Shown: one piece after another, positions 22,023-34,512 of the stretch
How the letters are laid out: each line of letters opens with the position of its first letter
Position numbering within the stretch: position 1 is the stretch's first letter
From: Arthrobotrys musiformis
Lineage: Eukaryota; Ascomycota; Orbiliomycetes; Orbiliales; Orbiliaceae
Reading direction: 5' to 3'
Assembly (NCBI GenBank): GCA_036971715.1
Contig: JAVHJL010000003.1
Location: 3,410,001 to 3,474,000 of the forward strand
Length of the DNA: 64,000 nt
Notes under the pieces: model-generated
Databases searched by the model: none
Seen by the model: the letters and a program-made list of their open reading frames with translations, nothing else
Told to the model about the DNA's origin: nothing
Position numbers and translations under genes: made by a program

Positions 22023-23848
22023 ATGGTGAGTTATTCTCTCCCACATCGTCTACACTCAAACTAACAATACAAAAGGCACAAATCCTCCGCCAAATAGTCG
22101 CAGGTCCGCGGGTGAAACATCCAGAAACAGGTCTAGACCTCGTCTACGTCACCGACAACAGTACGTCCCCCAACCCTCCACACTCAGATAAACCACTAAC
22201 ACCAGTAAAATACAGTAATAGCAATGTCCATGCCCGCCGCCTCGGGTCCAAAACTCTACTACCGCAACCCCCTCCACAAAGTCGTCGAATTCCTGGAAAA
22301 GGAACACGGTGATAACTGGGCTGTATGGGAGTTCCGCGCCGAGGGGACGGGATACGACGACTCTGCGTTCCATAATAGAGTCTTCCACTCACCCTGGCCG
22401 GATCATCACCCGCCTCCGTTCGCTTTGATACCAAATATCATGGCATCGATGAGGAATCATCTGAAACAAGGCGACGAAAAGGTCGCCGTGGTGCATTGTA
22501 AAGCTGGGAAAGGGCGGACGGGAACAGTGACATGTTCTTATCTAATCTCCGAGGAAGGTTGGAGTAAAGAAGACGCCCTGGAGCGATTTACAAAAAAGCG
22601 AATGCGTCCGCAGTTCGGTGCGGGCGTATCCATCCCCTCCCAACTGCGATACGTCGACTACGTCTCGCGGTGGGTATCAACCCACAACAAAATCTACGTC
22701 GAACGCTCCGTCGAAATAACAGAAGTCCACATCTGGGGCCTCCGCGAGAACGTAAAAATCGCAATATTGGGCTACGTCGACGAAGGCAAAACGATAAAAA
22801 ACTTCCACAGCTTCACAAAGTCGGAAAGGATCCTCGTCGACGCCGATGAGGAGAAGAACAGCCAGATGGTTATATATAAACCCAAAACCCGCGTCGTACT
22901 CCCGACGAATGATGTCTGCATCGACCTCGAGAAGAGGACCAAAGCTGCCGCCGGGTGGACTTTTGTATAACCCCCCCTATAACCCCCACCTCTACAAACC
23001 CACACTAACATCATCTACAGGTCTCCGCCCTAGCCCACTGCTGGTGGAACTGCTACTTCGAAGGCGCCGGCGCAACCACAACCTCAGGCGTCTTCACCCA
23101 AGAATGGGAAAAAATGGACGGCCTAAAGGGAACCCTAAAAAAGGGCATCCGCATCTTCGACAAAATCCAGATCGTCTGGAAGGTAGTCCCCGACCAAACC
23201 CCGCACACCATCGGTGAACCCGCCCCCGGGGAACCCGTCGAAGGAACCCACAAAGCCCTACCAAACAGAGCGGAAACGGAACAAATAGACCCATTGAGCA
23301 ACAGAGACCTCGGATTGCGTCCCATAAACCCGGACGACGACTCCACATCCGCTTCGAAGGCCCCCAGTTTAACCAACAGCATGGAAAACCTGGTATTAAA
23401 GGACAAAGAAGCCGCGGAGAGGGAATACAGAGGCGATGAATCAGAAACAGACACCGACTCCCTCCGACCAAGCGACTCAGTCTCCGTCGCCGCAAAACCC
23501 ACAGGGACTAAAATCAGAGGAGAGGACTCCATATCCTCCCCCTCAACCACAAACTGGACCACCAGCGGCTCCTCGACCACCACAAACCCCGAAGCAGCGA
23601 ATAACCTCCCAACGATAACAACAACCCCGCCCCCGCAAACCCCGCAGGAAGAAAAAACACCAAAACAAACCATCCCCATCCCAATAATCCCCACGGACGT
23701 AGTACCCACCGAGGACCAACCGAAGATAATAACCGCCTCCACAGGCCACGGCGAAGTCCTAATCTCAACAGAACCAGAAGGCGACGCCAAACTCGGCCTC
23801 AAAGTCGGAAAACTAGTCCAAGCCGACCCAAAAGAAATGGCAAATTAA
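22023..23848 (+). CDS. tep1: PTEN-type phosphoinositide 3-phosphatase (Tep1-like)
   Basis: Exons 22023-22025 (ATG alone), 22076-22160, 22216-22964 and 23021-23848 give 554 residues. The dual-specificity phosphatase domain shows 'DNIIAMSMPAAS', the general-acid loop 'SPWPDHHPPPF' and the P-loop 'VVHCKAGKGRTGTVTCSYL', the same P-loop core as human PTEN. By this model the nucleophile falls at Cys124. A C2-like region follows ('IYVERSVEITEVHI', 'SQMVIYKPKTRVVL'). The last ~200 residues are Pro/Thr/Ser-rich and disordered. The enzyme removes the 3-phosphate of PtdIns(3,4,5)P3 at membranes and so opposes PI3K signalling. The intron right after the start ATG is supported by the GTGAGT donor and by the fit of 'MAQILRQIVAGPRVK' to the PTEN N-terminus. 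Confidence 0.92.
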
Positions 23849-24672
23849 ACCCTACATTCTCAAAACCCTTTTATTCAAATTAGCGCTTGATAAAAAAAAG
23901 TGGATGTCACATAGAAACGGCTGAGCGAGTGAATAGTGTGCTTTAAGGCGTTATAGTGGGGTTATAACTAGTCAGCAGTAGCCTTCGCATTCGTTTCGAA
24001 TTTTAATATTCTCCAATCGAGTATTCTGTTCAAATTTGCTACATAATTTCTGAGAATAATTTGATATTTGGATATATCATATAGTCTCTGGCGTGCCCGA
24101 GTAGACATACGATGAACCAACCGTGGTCACGCTACAAATATATTCATCCCTATTCTTCTATACCAAAATTAAGCCTATCTAAATGAAAATTATGATAACA
24201 CCATTCAATTAAAAAGTAATATTCGCTATCCAAAAGTAAACAATAAAGAAGAAAGGGCCGGCGAGACATCATCAAGCTTCAAAAGCCCATTGCAATGCAA
24301 AGCTTCAGTGCCATCATACTCTCACAAAAAATGGCCTACAAGCAATATAAGAAAAAAAAAAGAAAGAGAAAAAAAACCCACCATCCCACTCCCCCATGCG
24401 TGCCATGTGCAGGGCTGTTATGCAGCATCATGTCAAAGCTTATTAAAAAAGACAGAGAAAAAAAGGCAATAAGACAATAAACAGAGAATAGGAAAGCCCA
24501 ATAATCCCCACTAAAAAAATACAATAAAAAGCAAGCCGGATCCAACAGACACCCGAGCAGGGAAGAACCAAGCTTTTATCAACATCGTCATCGTGGCCGC
24601 GACCTCATCGCATCGTAATCATACCCTCAGCACCAAAAAGGAGACGGTCCTAACCCCACGCCGAAAGTAACC
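23849..24672. other. Convergent intergenic region
   Basis: About 820 nt lie between the 3' ends of the PTEN-like gene and the minus-strand Stu1 gene. The DNA is AT-rich and has long A runs (near 24350-24380 and 24440-24480). No coding region is recognised. Confidence 0.5.
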
Positions 24673-27600
24673 TCAGTTATTCCTCGCAAAGTAATAAGTT
24701 AAAAGGTTCTTCTGCCCCTCCGTCAATCCGTCCAAGCAATCCTTCCATAGCTTAGCTTCCCCTTCTTCCACACCCCCACTCTTAACAAACCCCTTCCTGA
24801 CCCCGACGCAAACATCGACAACTGCTCTTCTGACCTCTGGATCTTCATCTTCCATGTACCTCTTCGCAATGGCTCCGATAGTACCCCACTGGTTCTCCAG
24901 GTCTTCTTCCTCGCTTTCCTTCACGAATGCCGATAAGGTCTTCAGAGCGAGGACGTTGGATCCTGCTTTCTTCTTCCCGCCTGCATCGGCACCGGCATCG
25001 GTTGCCATCATCAAAAAGCTGGTGATAGTGGGTAAAGCTACCCCGGAGTCCGCAACACTCTTTACATACTCCTCAACTGTTTCGTCGATATTGCTGCTAA
25101 CGGGACTTTGAGTTGGGTATTCGCCTCGCAGCTTAAACGCAACTGGGAAAACACTGTGTTCCCGTCCCGCGAAGTAGGGTGTGGCTTTATTCATCAACAG
25201 CCGGAGTAGTTGAACCCCCTGGGTACGCACATCGGCGAGCGCTTCCGCAGTCTTGGTGGAACCTCCGCTAAATGGTTCACCCAAGAAATCAAGAAGCGAG
25301 TCAAGCATCTCCTCGAACGTTTGCCCGCTGGCCCAAAAATCAATCCCATCTTTGTTTTCCTGCCGCTTAGCCGGGTTATCTCTTACGATGGCACATAATC
25401 TTCGGAGACCATGCGAGTCGATATCACCGTCCTTTAGTTTGCGTAGATAGTTCTGAAGACTCTGGAGTTGTTGTTCAGGCGTCTTCCCAGCCGTGGTGGA
25501 TGCCCCGAAGTCTGTGGATAGATTGTTAGTTACATTTTCTCAGCATATAGGAATGAGGAGCCTTACTCTTTTGCCTCGGACGCACACTGTTAGTGATATT
25601 AGCCAGGGGTTCCGGAGACTTCGGCACATTGACACCTGGCTTTGTCGGGGTAGGGTCTTGGTAGACTTGAATCACATCCTTGTCCCTGGAATTGGCCCCA
25701 TTTGAAGTACTCTTCTTTGTCGAGAGGAAATCTGGGATATCAAGACTCCCGCTCGAAGACGTTCTGGTTTCCGTGGCGGCGGGTGTGGCCGATGAGGCAG
25801 TCGAAGGGACGATATTTAAGTTGGCGAGGGCGCTCATTGGATTTATCATGGTCAATTCTTCATCCTCGGTTATGAAATCGGATTTGTGTCCAACGTCCGG
25901 GATATCAATTCCACGATTTGGACGAGGCGGAGGGGGCATCTCGTTGACTGAGGGTATTATCCCTAGCACCTTCTCAACGCGCGCAACTTCCTCCTCAATC
26001 TTGGGGGTGCCTTCGTTCTCATCTTTCATCCCCCAAGCCCTCTTCAAATCTCTTTGGATGCCAGGATCAAATGTTGCCAGGATCCGGTCGAAGACTATTG
26101 GATTCCTCTTTTGAATGTTTTTGAGGATGCTTGCGAGAGGTGTGAAGTTTGGTTGTTTCGTGGATGGGACCATTGGCACTAGCCTATTGATAAAAAGCTT
26201 GTATGTGTCGGGCTGGTCTAAATATTCATTAGGTTGGATATTGTCGCCGCCAACTAGGGTGTTCATCCATTCAAGAGCCCCATGAAGGATACGCCTCCTT
26301 TGGACAGAAGTAAAGGACATGGCACCAGGCAGCATCTTTCGAGACATAGCGCCGCCAGAACCCATGCTTGTGATAACTTTAAACAGGAGTTCTGCGGATT
26401 CTGCAGGCGTAAGTAGCTCTTTAAGGGAGGCTAGGCTTTTTGTTGGATATGGCCGTGGATGTTCTGTCTCATCAACCTCGTTGAGGAGGAGGACCCGTGG
26501 GACTATTTGGTCATAACCGACAAACTTGACGAGCTCGGGAAGCACCTCGGGCGCAAGAACACTTTCGACGACTTCCGTGTTGGGATCATTCAAAAGTTTC
26601 TGAAGGGCCGGTGCAAGCTGGTCGCTGGTGGGTACCGGCGGTCTCTTTTCGTAGTTTGGTGGCGTCCTGCCGGCCAGAGCGCACCCCAAGACAACTATTC
26701 CCTCCAAACGAACCTTATGGTCTGCATGGCTTAGTTGTTCTAGAATCGTCAACTTCCGAGAGCTGAGGGGACTAGCTCGGACAGTTGTTCTGGGGGCCCT
26801 TGTTGACCCAGGCGGCGAGGTAGTGGACGATTTCTTGTAACTCGAGGTAGAAGGCGAGAAACCAGACCGGGCTGACGAGGAAGGACTCATTGCTCGATTG
26901 CCGTTCATTCTTTCCAACGTTCTTTCGATAGCATTAGCAGAATCTCCATTACTACTTGATGATGCTGGTCTCTTTGCTTCGTCAACGCGAACTGAGAGCT
27001 GGGATTTAGGCCGCATGGGACGATTAGGGCGGACAGGGGCGGAGGATATACCGGACTTTTCTGGGGCAGTCTGTGCAGACGAAGAAGACCCAGCGCTAAG
27101 AGGTCCGGACACGGGATGGGCAGGTTCGAGTTTCGGCGCTGGCTTTGTGGCTTGCGCAGCGGCAGCGGCCTCTTTGCGTCGTGCTGCGATTTGCTCCTTG
27201 ATCGAAGGCCTAGTAGTAGCTGATGAGCCGGCGCGGGTAGTTGCCGGCCGGGATGAAGGACCAGCACTAGAACTTGCGCCGGCACTCGGGCCGGAGCTAC
27301 CATTCGGATTATCCTTGTCAAGCAACTTACGAGTATTCGCATCTTGAGCCTCCAAAATACTATTTTTATGTTAGCTCCTGTCAAAGACGAGATTCAAGCG
27401 GTACCAACATACACAGTAGCACGATCCGGGAAAAGATCGAAATAGGCCCAGAAAGCCGCACGTGCACTTCCTCGAACAGTCGGGTTCGAGTCTATCAAGA
27501 CCTTTCTCAACCCGTCTTCGAGTTTTTTGACGCCATCTCCATGGTCAAGGACGTACTTTTCGTGTGCATGGGACTCGATGAGAACCCTAAACCACGATGT

Positions 27601-29051
27601 AGAGTATAACCTAGGTTGGATATTTTTGTCGGTGCAGGCACCGTAGAGGTAATTTGCGATTTTATGATGGTAGGAGGTCTTTGCAAATATGACGACGCAG
27701 GTGACATTCGCAGCTTCGGCAGTAATCTTCTTCGTACCGCCGCATAGTTTGATCATAGTTGGTAAGATTATATCAACAGTTAGGTCCATTCCGGGTCCAA
27801 GTACTAGGAAGAGGTCTTTGACACACTGACACCCCTTTGTTGCGACGGTCGTTCGGAGTGACTTGACTACATTGACAAGCCCATCGGTGAGTGTCTTCAT
27901 GCAAGCTGAAAATATGGCCGGATGGTCGGTGGGTGCATTCCCTCGTAGTAATTCTCGGATTCGTGTAACGTGTCGCTCTCGTGCTGCCCAGTTCTGTTCT
28001 GTTTCTTTGCCCGATAGATCCCCTAGCATGCCATTGAGCTCGTTCTCGAGTTCCCGACCGGTATTGGCATATGCTGGCTTCATCTCATCCAAAGCAACAC
28101 CCGCAAAAGAGTTCAGGAAGGCGCTTTTGGCCGTTGGCCGTGCCGGCTTCTCATCCTTCGCTTTGTCCTTTTCGGCCTTCGCAGAACTTCTCATATCGGG
28201 ACCGCTTATATTTTCGATGACATATGTTGCAATGGTCTTGCGAACTTGGTGATCGGTGATCGATTTTTGCAAGTCGGCCTTTGCTGGACCTGAGGCGGAT
28301 CTAAGGTTCACGAAAGTTAGTACCGATCCGGACGACGTCATGGCAAAAACGTGGATTACACGCCCCCGGGATCAAACTCACTTGAATAGATCCACAACAA
28401 CGAGTTTCGCTTTCTCTCTTACTCCATCACTTGCATCCTCGAGTAATCTAACAAGCAGGCTAGTATATGGCTTAATTGAGAGCTGCCCGCCGTACAAGGC
28501 ATGCACTCTAGTCAGCCATTCCAAGCTAGACTCCTTAAGTCTAGAATTCTTGCTTGTAAGGCCTGCCTCTCGGATGATCCTCTCCGTCTCGACGGGTGCG
28601 ACGGTCCATATATCAACGACTGGGGATAGTGCCATTTCCCGAATCCGTTCTTTCGCATCGCCCATCTTGTCCAAGAGAAGTGGGAGAAGGTCGATCGAGA
28701 GACGTTTCAGAAGAGTGGCATCATTAGCCCGACACCGTTTAACCAGGTACCCGAGACAGCTGAGGGAGTGTTGGAATAAGGTCATGTTGGATGCCTGGGA
28801 CATGCCGATGCGAACGGCGGAAAAGGTGGGTTCGGTGGCATCTGGGTCGATGCCATAGTGCTTGATCTTTTGTTTTGCCTGAACAAGATGGTCGACTTTG
28901 AGGGCGTCGTCTATAAGGGGTCACCGAAAATGGAATCAGTAAAAGGTTTCAATCGAAGGCTGGTCCGAGGTCCGGTTGGTCGCGTACCTCTGTTGGAGCG
29001 TATGAGAGTCAGAAGCGTATTCGCTTCATCCTCGCCGAGGTTTTCACCCAT
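24673..29051 (-). CDS. stu1: CLASP-family microtubule protein Stu1
   Basis: Five exons (29051-28988, 28910-28382, 28300-27413, 27359-25567, 25511-24673) close to 1370 residues. TOG/HEAT-type repeats lie at the N-terminus ('HSLSCLGYLVKRCRANDATL', 'LLLDKMGDAKERIREMALS') and around residues 240-480 ('GCQCVKDLFLVLGPGMDLTV', 'PTVRGSARAAFWAYFDLFPD'). A Ser/Pro/Arg-rich basic region about 200 residues long follows, the usual microtubule-binding stretch. More TOG-like repeats appear near 'TILEQLSHADHKVRLEGIVV' and at the C-terminus ('YMEDEDPEVRRAVVDVCVG'). CLASP proteins bind tubulin, stabilise microtubules and are needed for spindle assembly. Length and order fit fungal Stu1. The start at 29051 is the Met closest to the conserved region; the promoter is divergent from the Mak32-like gene. 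Confidence 0.9.
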
Positions 29052-29827
29052 GATGACTGATATCAGCTGCTACCACTATGTGATAAGCAGTGGGAAGTCG
29101 GGGCGACTGTCGTCGTCGAGTTTTGGCGGCCTAAGGATAGATTTTTCCGGTGTCCGCGGGTAGAAATAGGGAACGGCAGGATCAGGAGATGATGTCGATG
29201 AGGAGTGGAGGAGGTGGTAAAATTAAGGTGCGAGTGGATTGGTGGATTGGATGGATAGAGTGGGAGTTCTGCAAAGAGATGCGGGCTAAAGCGAGGTCCA
29301 GTGGCCAGGGTCAGTCAAATGCAATGCGCGATAAATCATATAAACACCAAGCCTGAAACATTTACTCACATCTCGGCCAATATAATATGATATCAGTGGT
29401 GAGGCTTGAAGCCGGAGAGAGGATCGTGAGAGCACAGAAATCACCAGATCCGGTAATGTGGACTGAGGTTGAGAAGACAAGAGCGTCGATGGCTGATGAA
29501 GAGCGAGTTGGAGGTTGGAACAAAGCCGTTGTGGTCTTTCTTTCTTCCCCGTCTGGCAACTGCGTCTTTGCTTTGTCGTTATGCCGCATTTTTTGTGTAC
29601 ACATAAACACGGCTGCAGCCCTGTTGCTATCACCACATCGGATGGTTACCAACACATCGACGCCTATCACAACACAAAAAAAAGAGATAGTATCGTTTAG
29701 TCTTGTGACCACACCGTGCACTCGATCCCTCCTACCATGTTTAAGTTCGATATAATACCGCATAGCCCTGATTGATTAGGGTGTGTCAATATATATACGC
29801 ATGCCCACGAATGAAGAGTATCCCACC
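29052..29827. other. Divergent promoter region (stu1 / PfkB kinase)
   Basis: About 780 nt with overlapping open frames on both strands (near 29390-29755). These lack domains and probably result from low stop density rather than coding. The region should hold both promoters. Confidence 0.5.
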
Positions 29828-31017
29828 ATGGCGGACACGTCGGAGCCTTCGATACATTTTGTGACACTGGGGATGTTCATCATTGACCAAATACACTTCC
29901 CTGCCTCTGGACGAGTCGTAGACGATATCATTGGCGGCGCCGGCACATTTGGCATAGTCGGTGCTCGTCTCTTCTCACCGCCACCCGAACTCTCCAGAAC
30001 TCTTGGCTGGATTGTCGACGTGGGCAACGACTTCCCAGACGAGATTAAACATGAGCTCGAGCGCTGGAGCACTAGCCTCATTTTACGAGAAACGCCAGAG
30101 CGGAAAACTACGAGAGGTAAAATCAGCATCTCCCATTATAAAGTGTACACTTTCATACATGTATATACCATTACTCCAGCATAGAACTAATCGATATTTA
30201 GGATGGAACTCGTACGGGCCCGCCGATTTCCGATCATTCAAGTACCTGACACCGAAATTACGTCTAACACCCGATGATTTTATCAATACCCCCTTGATAA
30301 ACTCTCTATCGTTCCATTTGATATGCTCGCCAGGCCGATGCAAGGAAATTGTCAACTCTCTGTTTTCGTCGAGAAGCTCTCCTGAAGAACCAATCCTCCT
30401 ATGGGAGCCGGTCCCGGACCTTTGTACGCCTGCAGAGCTTCCCGCCTGCCTTGAAGTGCTCAAACGGGTTTCCGTCGTTTCTCCCAACGCTGCAGAGCTT
30501 GGCGGATTCTACGGATTATCAGAATCAGAGGCAGAAAAGAGAGAATCTATTGAGATCAATGCCGAGAAGTGGTATCTCTCCGGAATAGGATCCGACAGCA
30601 AGGGACCTATCATCGTTAGAGCAGGAAAAGACGGTTGCTACATCAGATACGAAGGGGGAAGGAAGTGGCTACCTGCATACTTTGACGACACAGAGAGTTC
30701 GCGGGTTGTGGATCCAACTGGAGGAGGAAATTGTTTTGTAAGGGTCTATAATCCCTTACTTGCCGTAATAACTGCGGAGTCGCTAACTATTGAAATATTA
30801 GATTGGCGGCCTTGCGGTAGGGTTGGTGAGAAGCAAGGATGTCGTTCTTGCCGCGGCGTATGCTACCGTCGCCGCTTCATTCGCAATAGAACAAATTGGT
30901 ATGCCTGTACTCTCACATAGTGACGGAGTAGAGTTATGGAACGGGGTAGAAGTTGGAAAAAGGTTGGAGGAGTATCTGGGGAAAATGGGCCTAATAGGCT
31001 CCCTAGCCCAGACTTAG
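29828..31017 (+). CDS. PfkB-family carbohydrate kinase-like protein (Mak32-like)
   Basis: Exons 29828-30116, 30202-30737 and 30802-31017 give 346 residues from the ATG in a CACCATGG context; an in-frame ATG at 29801 would add nine. 'IHFVTLGMFIIDQIHFP' and 'DDIIGGAGTFGIVGARLFSP' are the N-terminal glycine motifs of the ribokinase fold. 'GPIIVRAGKDGCYIRYEGG' precedes the C-terminal signature 'VVDPTGGGNCFIGGLAVGL'. Where sugar kinases have G-A-G-D, with Asp as catalytic base, this protein has G-G-G-N. That and the order of motifs resemble yeast Mak32, a poorly understood protein linked to killer-virus maintenance. The substrate is unknown and activity is doubtful. The third exon restores the family's FIGG motif, which supports the splice model. 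Confidence 0.85.
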
Positions 31018-31789
31018 CTATCAATCTACAGCTTGGAAGTTTAGCGTTGGGATTTCTAGATCAATCTATTAATACGTAGACTGTTTTTGAACATTATACT
31101 AGTACTCTCTTGGCTCCTGGAAGGTACGGCGGAGACATTTCTACAGATATCCGCTTCTACAACTTCTATGAGCCCTCAAAGTCATTTAAACCCTCTCTCT
31201 TGACTACCACCTCGAAGATGTATATATATATAAATCATATTGTGGGATACTAGAGGTTCCGATGTTCCCTGTCTCTAGATCGCAATATATTTCCGAAAGG
31301 CTACCCTAAGACATATGACGCTTGGCTTCGAGAATTCTTCGCAAGTTCTGCGATGTAGTATGTATCAATATAACCTTGCTACGAAATATAGGAAGATGAG
31401 CGCTATATAAGAGAAAAGATTTCCTATAGCCAAATTAAGTATATTCGATTCAGTACAAGAAGATATATAGATGTAGAGCCCGAACAACAGCACGCACGGG
31501 TTGGATTTAGAACGTTGCAATTGGGAACAGAACTAGCTACGAGGTTACGAGACTGAGAACTACGGTCTAGGGTTGTCTCGTAAACCAGAGCTGGCCGAAG
31601 GTCAAGGGTATGTATGGAAGAAGAAACACGAACGAACAAAAGCTCGTGCGTGTGGAGATTCTATTCTCCTTCTAAAAAAAAGAGAAAGAAAAAAAAAAAA
31701 AAAAAGGAAGAAGGAAAGTAACAATAATAAAGGTAAAGATAAAGGAAATGATAAAGGTAAAGGTAAAAGTAAGGTAAAGGTAGAATCAT
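31018..31789. other. Convergent intergenic region with simple repeats
   Basis: About 770 nt between converging genes. An A-rich tract (31675-31705) is followed by a degenerate 6-nt repeat (31728-31783). No coding region is recognised; an open frame here is built from the repeat itself. Confidence 0.5.
31728..31783. repeat. Degenerate AAAGGT-type 6-nt tandem repeat
   Basis: Eight to nine imperfect copies of AAAGGT or AAAGAT follow a 30-nt A-rich tract, just beyond the stop codon of the minus-strand deaminase-like gene. The purine-rich strand is the plus strand. Confidence 0.75.
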
Positions 31790-32940
31790 CTAAGATTCTC
31801 CCTCCCCATCGCCACCCCCACCACCAGCTCTCCCAGCACCCCCACCCACATCCTCCACCTCCTCATGATCCACCCCCTCCTCCACCCCCTCCTCCACCCC
31901 CTCCCCATACATCCACCTGACTGCCGGCAACGACATATCCAGGGCAGTAAACCCTGGCATATGTGCCACGTTGGCAAGGGTTGCAGTGCATGTTCCGCAT
32001 GCACGGATGTACTCTCCGTCCTTGTTCCGAATGGACAGAGAGTACACCCTGCTTGGCCCCGTATCGGCGCCGAGTAGGACAGACAGTGGGAATGTTTCCG
32101 CACAGCTGCCTACCGGGAATCGGTCGGCCTTTTCGGACCAGACCCCCGTTTTTTCGGCCAGCTTGACCCTGGCCTCTTTGGCCTTCGTCTTCGCGGCCGC
32201 GCCGCCGGTACCTTTTGGGGGAGTGGTCCCGAGCCAGAGCTCCATTGGGAGCCCCTCCCCCGTCGGGCATCGAATGATCCCGCAAAGTGTTGCAGGCATC
32301 ATTGATTTGGTCACAAATTTGTGATACCAGAGGCGTAAGAGCCTTACAGCGGCCCGTAAGTAACGGGTCCGCTCTGGGACGCCAGTAATGCGGCCGGAGG
32401 GTTGCAAGACGGCCGAGAGGAGGGCCGCGAGGACGCAGGAGCGTCCTACGAGCGGCAACTCTGCCCCTCGGACCGTCACGAATTGGGCCTCCTCCAGGCC
32501 AGATTTGCTGTCGAGTAACGAGTTTAGTATTTTTCTGGATACAGGAGGGAGGGGGATGTTTTTGGTAAGTCGTCTGGGAGCTTCGTAGCATTATATAGAA
32601 GAAAGAAAGAAAGGTTAGGTCGCGTCAGATCACGTCAAACAACTCTCATGATCACTGGTAAATTTCTAGACGACACGTTAGATTAGAGCTCAAGTAGATA
32701 TAGTTACCTGTCTGCAATGCTTTGCAGAAGAGCGAACAGACGCCGAGCGTCGCGGGCAAATTCTCCTTCAACAACGCCGGTGGCATAAGCCAACCAGGCC
32801 AAAATACTCGCCTTCTCGTCCAGCCTCCCGAGGATTTCCAAGAAGATGAAGGGATGGCTCTCCTTCAACATTTGGACCCGTTCAAAAACGGATGGGGCAG
32901 TGCTGCCTTCCGGCACGTTCATCAAGCTTTTACCTGGCAT
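31790..32940 (-). CDS. Deaminase-fold-like protein with CAE...CxxC motifs
   Basis: Exons 32940-32708 and 32573-31790 give 338 residues. There is no signal peptide. The N-terminal ~200 residues are helical and resemble nothing I can name ('HPFIFLEILGRLDEKASI', 'RAAVRLLRLWYHKFVTKS'). The C-terminal part has 'VGSCAETFPLSVLLG' (~234) and 'IRACGTCTATLANVAHMPG' (~269). C-A-E followed after ~35 residues by C-x2-C is the zinc-site pattern of cytidine-deaminase-fold proteins; fungal OTT_1508-like deaminases have this look. The last ~40 residues are a Gly/Glu/Val repeat encoded by a 12-nt minisatellite. Assignment to a deaminase family is inference from these two motifs only. The intron acceptor (AG before 32573) was selected on phase. 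Confidence 0.6.
31855..31912. repeat. Coding minisatellite, CCACCCCCTCCT units
   Basis: Three to four near-perfect 12-nt units lie inside the 3' end of the deaminase-like gene. On the minus strand they encode repeated Glu-Glu-Gly-Val. The number of units is likely to vary between strains. Confidence 0.8.
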
Positions 32941-34512
32941 TGTGTTCGTAGGCAATAAAGGGGCTTGGATGTCGTGTCTGGAACGGAGCGGGTTGTTGAA
33001 GGAGTAAAAGGGAGAGAGCGGGCGTAGATAGGGGACGGAACGGCTTTTATATGGTCCCGTTGCGAGGGAGATATATGTTGATACATCCAGTCGCTATCTA
33101 CGTAACTACGTACATATATCGATATATGCCAGCATTTGTGTAACTATTCTATATATACCCATTAATTAGGTAAGTACTTATACAGCGACCTCCGTTGCTG
33201 CCGTTACAGAGGTCTGCACACCGACTATCTCACGCCCGGATACAGTTATTGTCGGTAAATCTGTCGTCTGAACTACCTAGGTCTATAGCCTACCTATCTA
33301 CCCACCCACCCCGTTGCTGGGCGATGGGTGGTTACGGGGATGCAGAACGCTCCACAGCGCCTGGATTCGAGGCTACCCCAATTGGCCAATATAGAGGCTA
33401 GCAATTGCATGCTTCTAAACGCTCGCACTATCTACTACAGTTCGACGATACTTGTGCTCATATCGTAGCTATCGATACACTACGATGTATATACCGATCA
33501 TATGGTGTTGTATTTGTTGCATTTCGGTCTGGACGTTTTGGGACAGTCGACGGGCCTTGGACAAGGCTGACGTAAACGTTGGCAGCTTGTTAAGAAACTG
33601 TATATAACTCCATCCAATTAAACTACTGAGTCTACAAATCACTAAGATCCTAGGAGTTTGATCAGGATATCGAGATACTTGGAGTAGTAGATGGTTTGAA
33701 AGACAGTTTGGCTGCTGGTTGGTTTGGGGCTGGACACATAGATATCTCAGGCTGCCAGGTACTGTCATCAGGTCGGGCGACGAACATTGCATAAAAAGCC
33801 AGCCAACAGGATTGCATTTTCGGTGGCTCTGAAACAAGAGGTCGGAGGTCGTTTCCATCTAGTTCCTGGTTCGCGAATTCGGGAGCTATCAAAGGTAAAT
33901 TTCGCCCTGAAGTTAACATCGCATTCGACTGAGCTTACTATGTGGTTGCCCGCAGTGCCAAACCTTTAACTTTCGGACGTAGTTTAGATCAGTTCGAGGC
34001 CGAACATCGATAGTTGTTCCCTGGCCCGTAACAACGCTGGTCGTGTGGGACGCTGGAGGACAGTTGTGCACGTTTCGCTTCCTGTGCCACAACTTCAAAA
34101 ACTCCGTACGTGTGCCTTGCCGAATCCTTGCATTTCTTGCCTGAAGTTGAGCCCTGGTGTGAGGTTTTATCCTAAATTTATAAATTCCAGGCTATTTCTG
34201 TTGGGTTGTCTTGTGTTCGTAGATAGGAGCATTCTCTTTCTAAAATTCGCACGCTCATGCAGGGCTAATCTGAAGATTTGATACATCTTACATACTAGGT
34301 CTATAGAATCAGAGCGTGCTATCGAACGATATTACCCTAAGAGGCCATTATTTAGGTAGGTTAGCAGGATGACGCCTGTCGTGCATTCCATAACAATCCA
34401 CACCCCCTAGACTCACACAAGCGTAGGCTAACAATATGCACACTTCGAACTAGGCTTTCTATTTATCTTTTCATTGATCGGTTAGCTCAGATATAGCTAC
34501 TTAACATTTGAG
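32941..34512. other. Intergenic region, 1.6 kb
   Basis: No gene is recognised. Open frames of up to 130 codons (for example 33858-33469 on the minus strand) lack motifs or splice logic. A (CTAC/CCAC) simple-sequence patch lies near 33285-33310. Confidence 0.5.

Noticed and set aside
29362..29763. Overlapping 120-133-codon open frames on both strands
   Set aside because: They lie in the divergent promoter of stu1 and the PfkB gene, have no recognisable motifs, and each is best explained by low stop density.
31573..31920. Lys-rich/Pro-His-rich open frame over the simple repeats
   Set aside because: It is produced by A-rich and CCACCC repeats and antisense to the 3' end of the deaminase-like gene.
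33469..33858. 129-codon minus-strand open frame in the 32.9-34.5 kb gap
   Set aside because: No motif, poor start context, and no family likeness.
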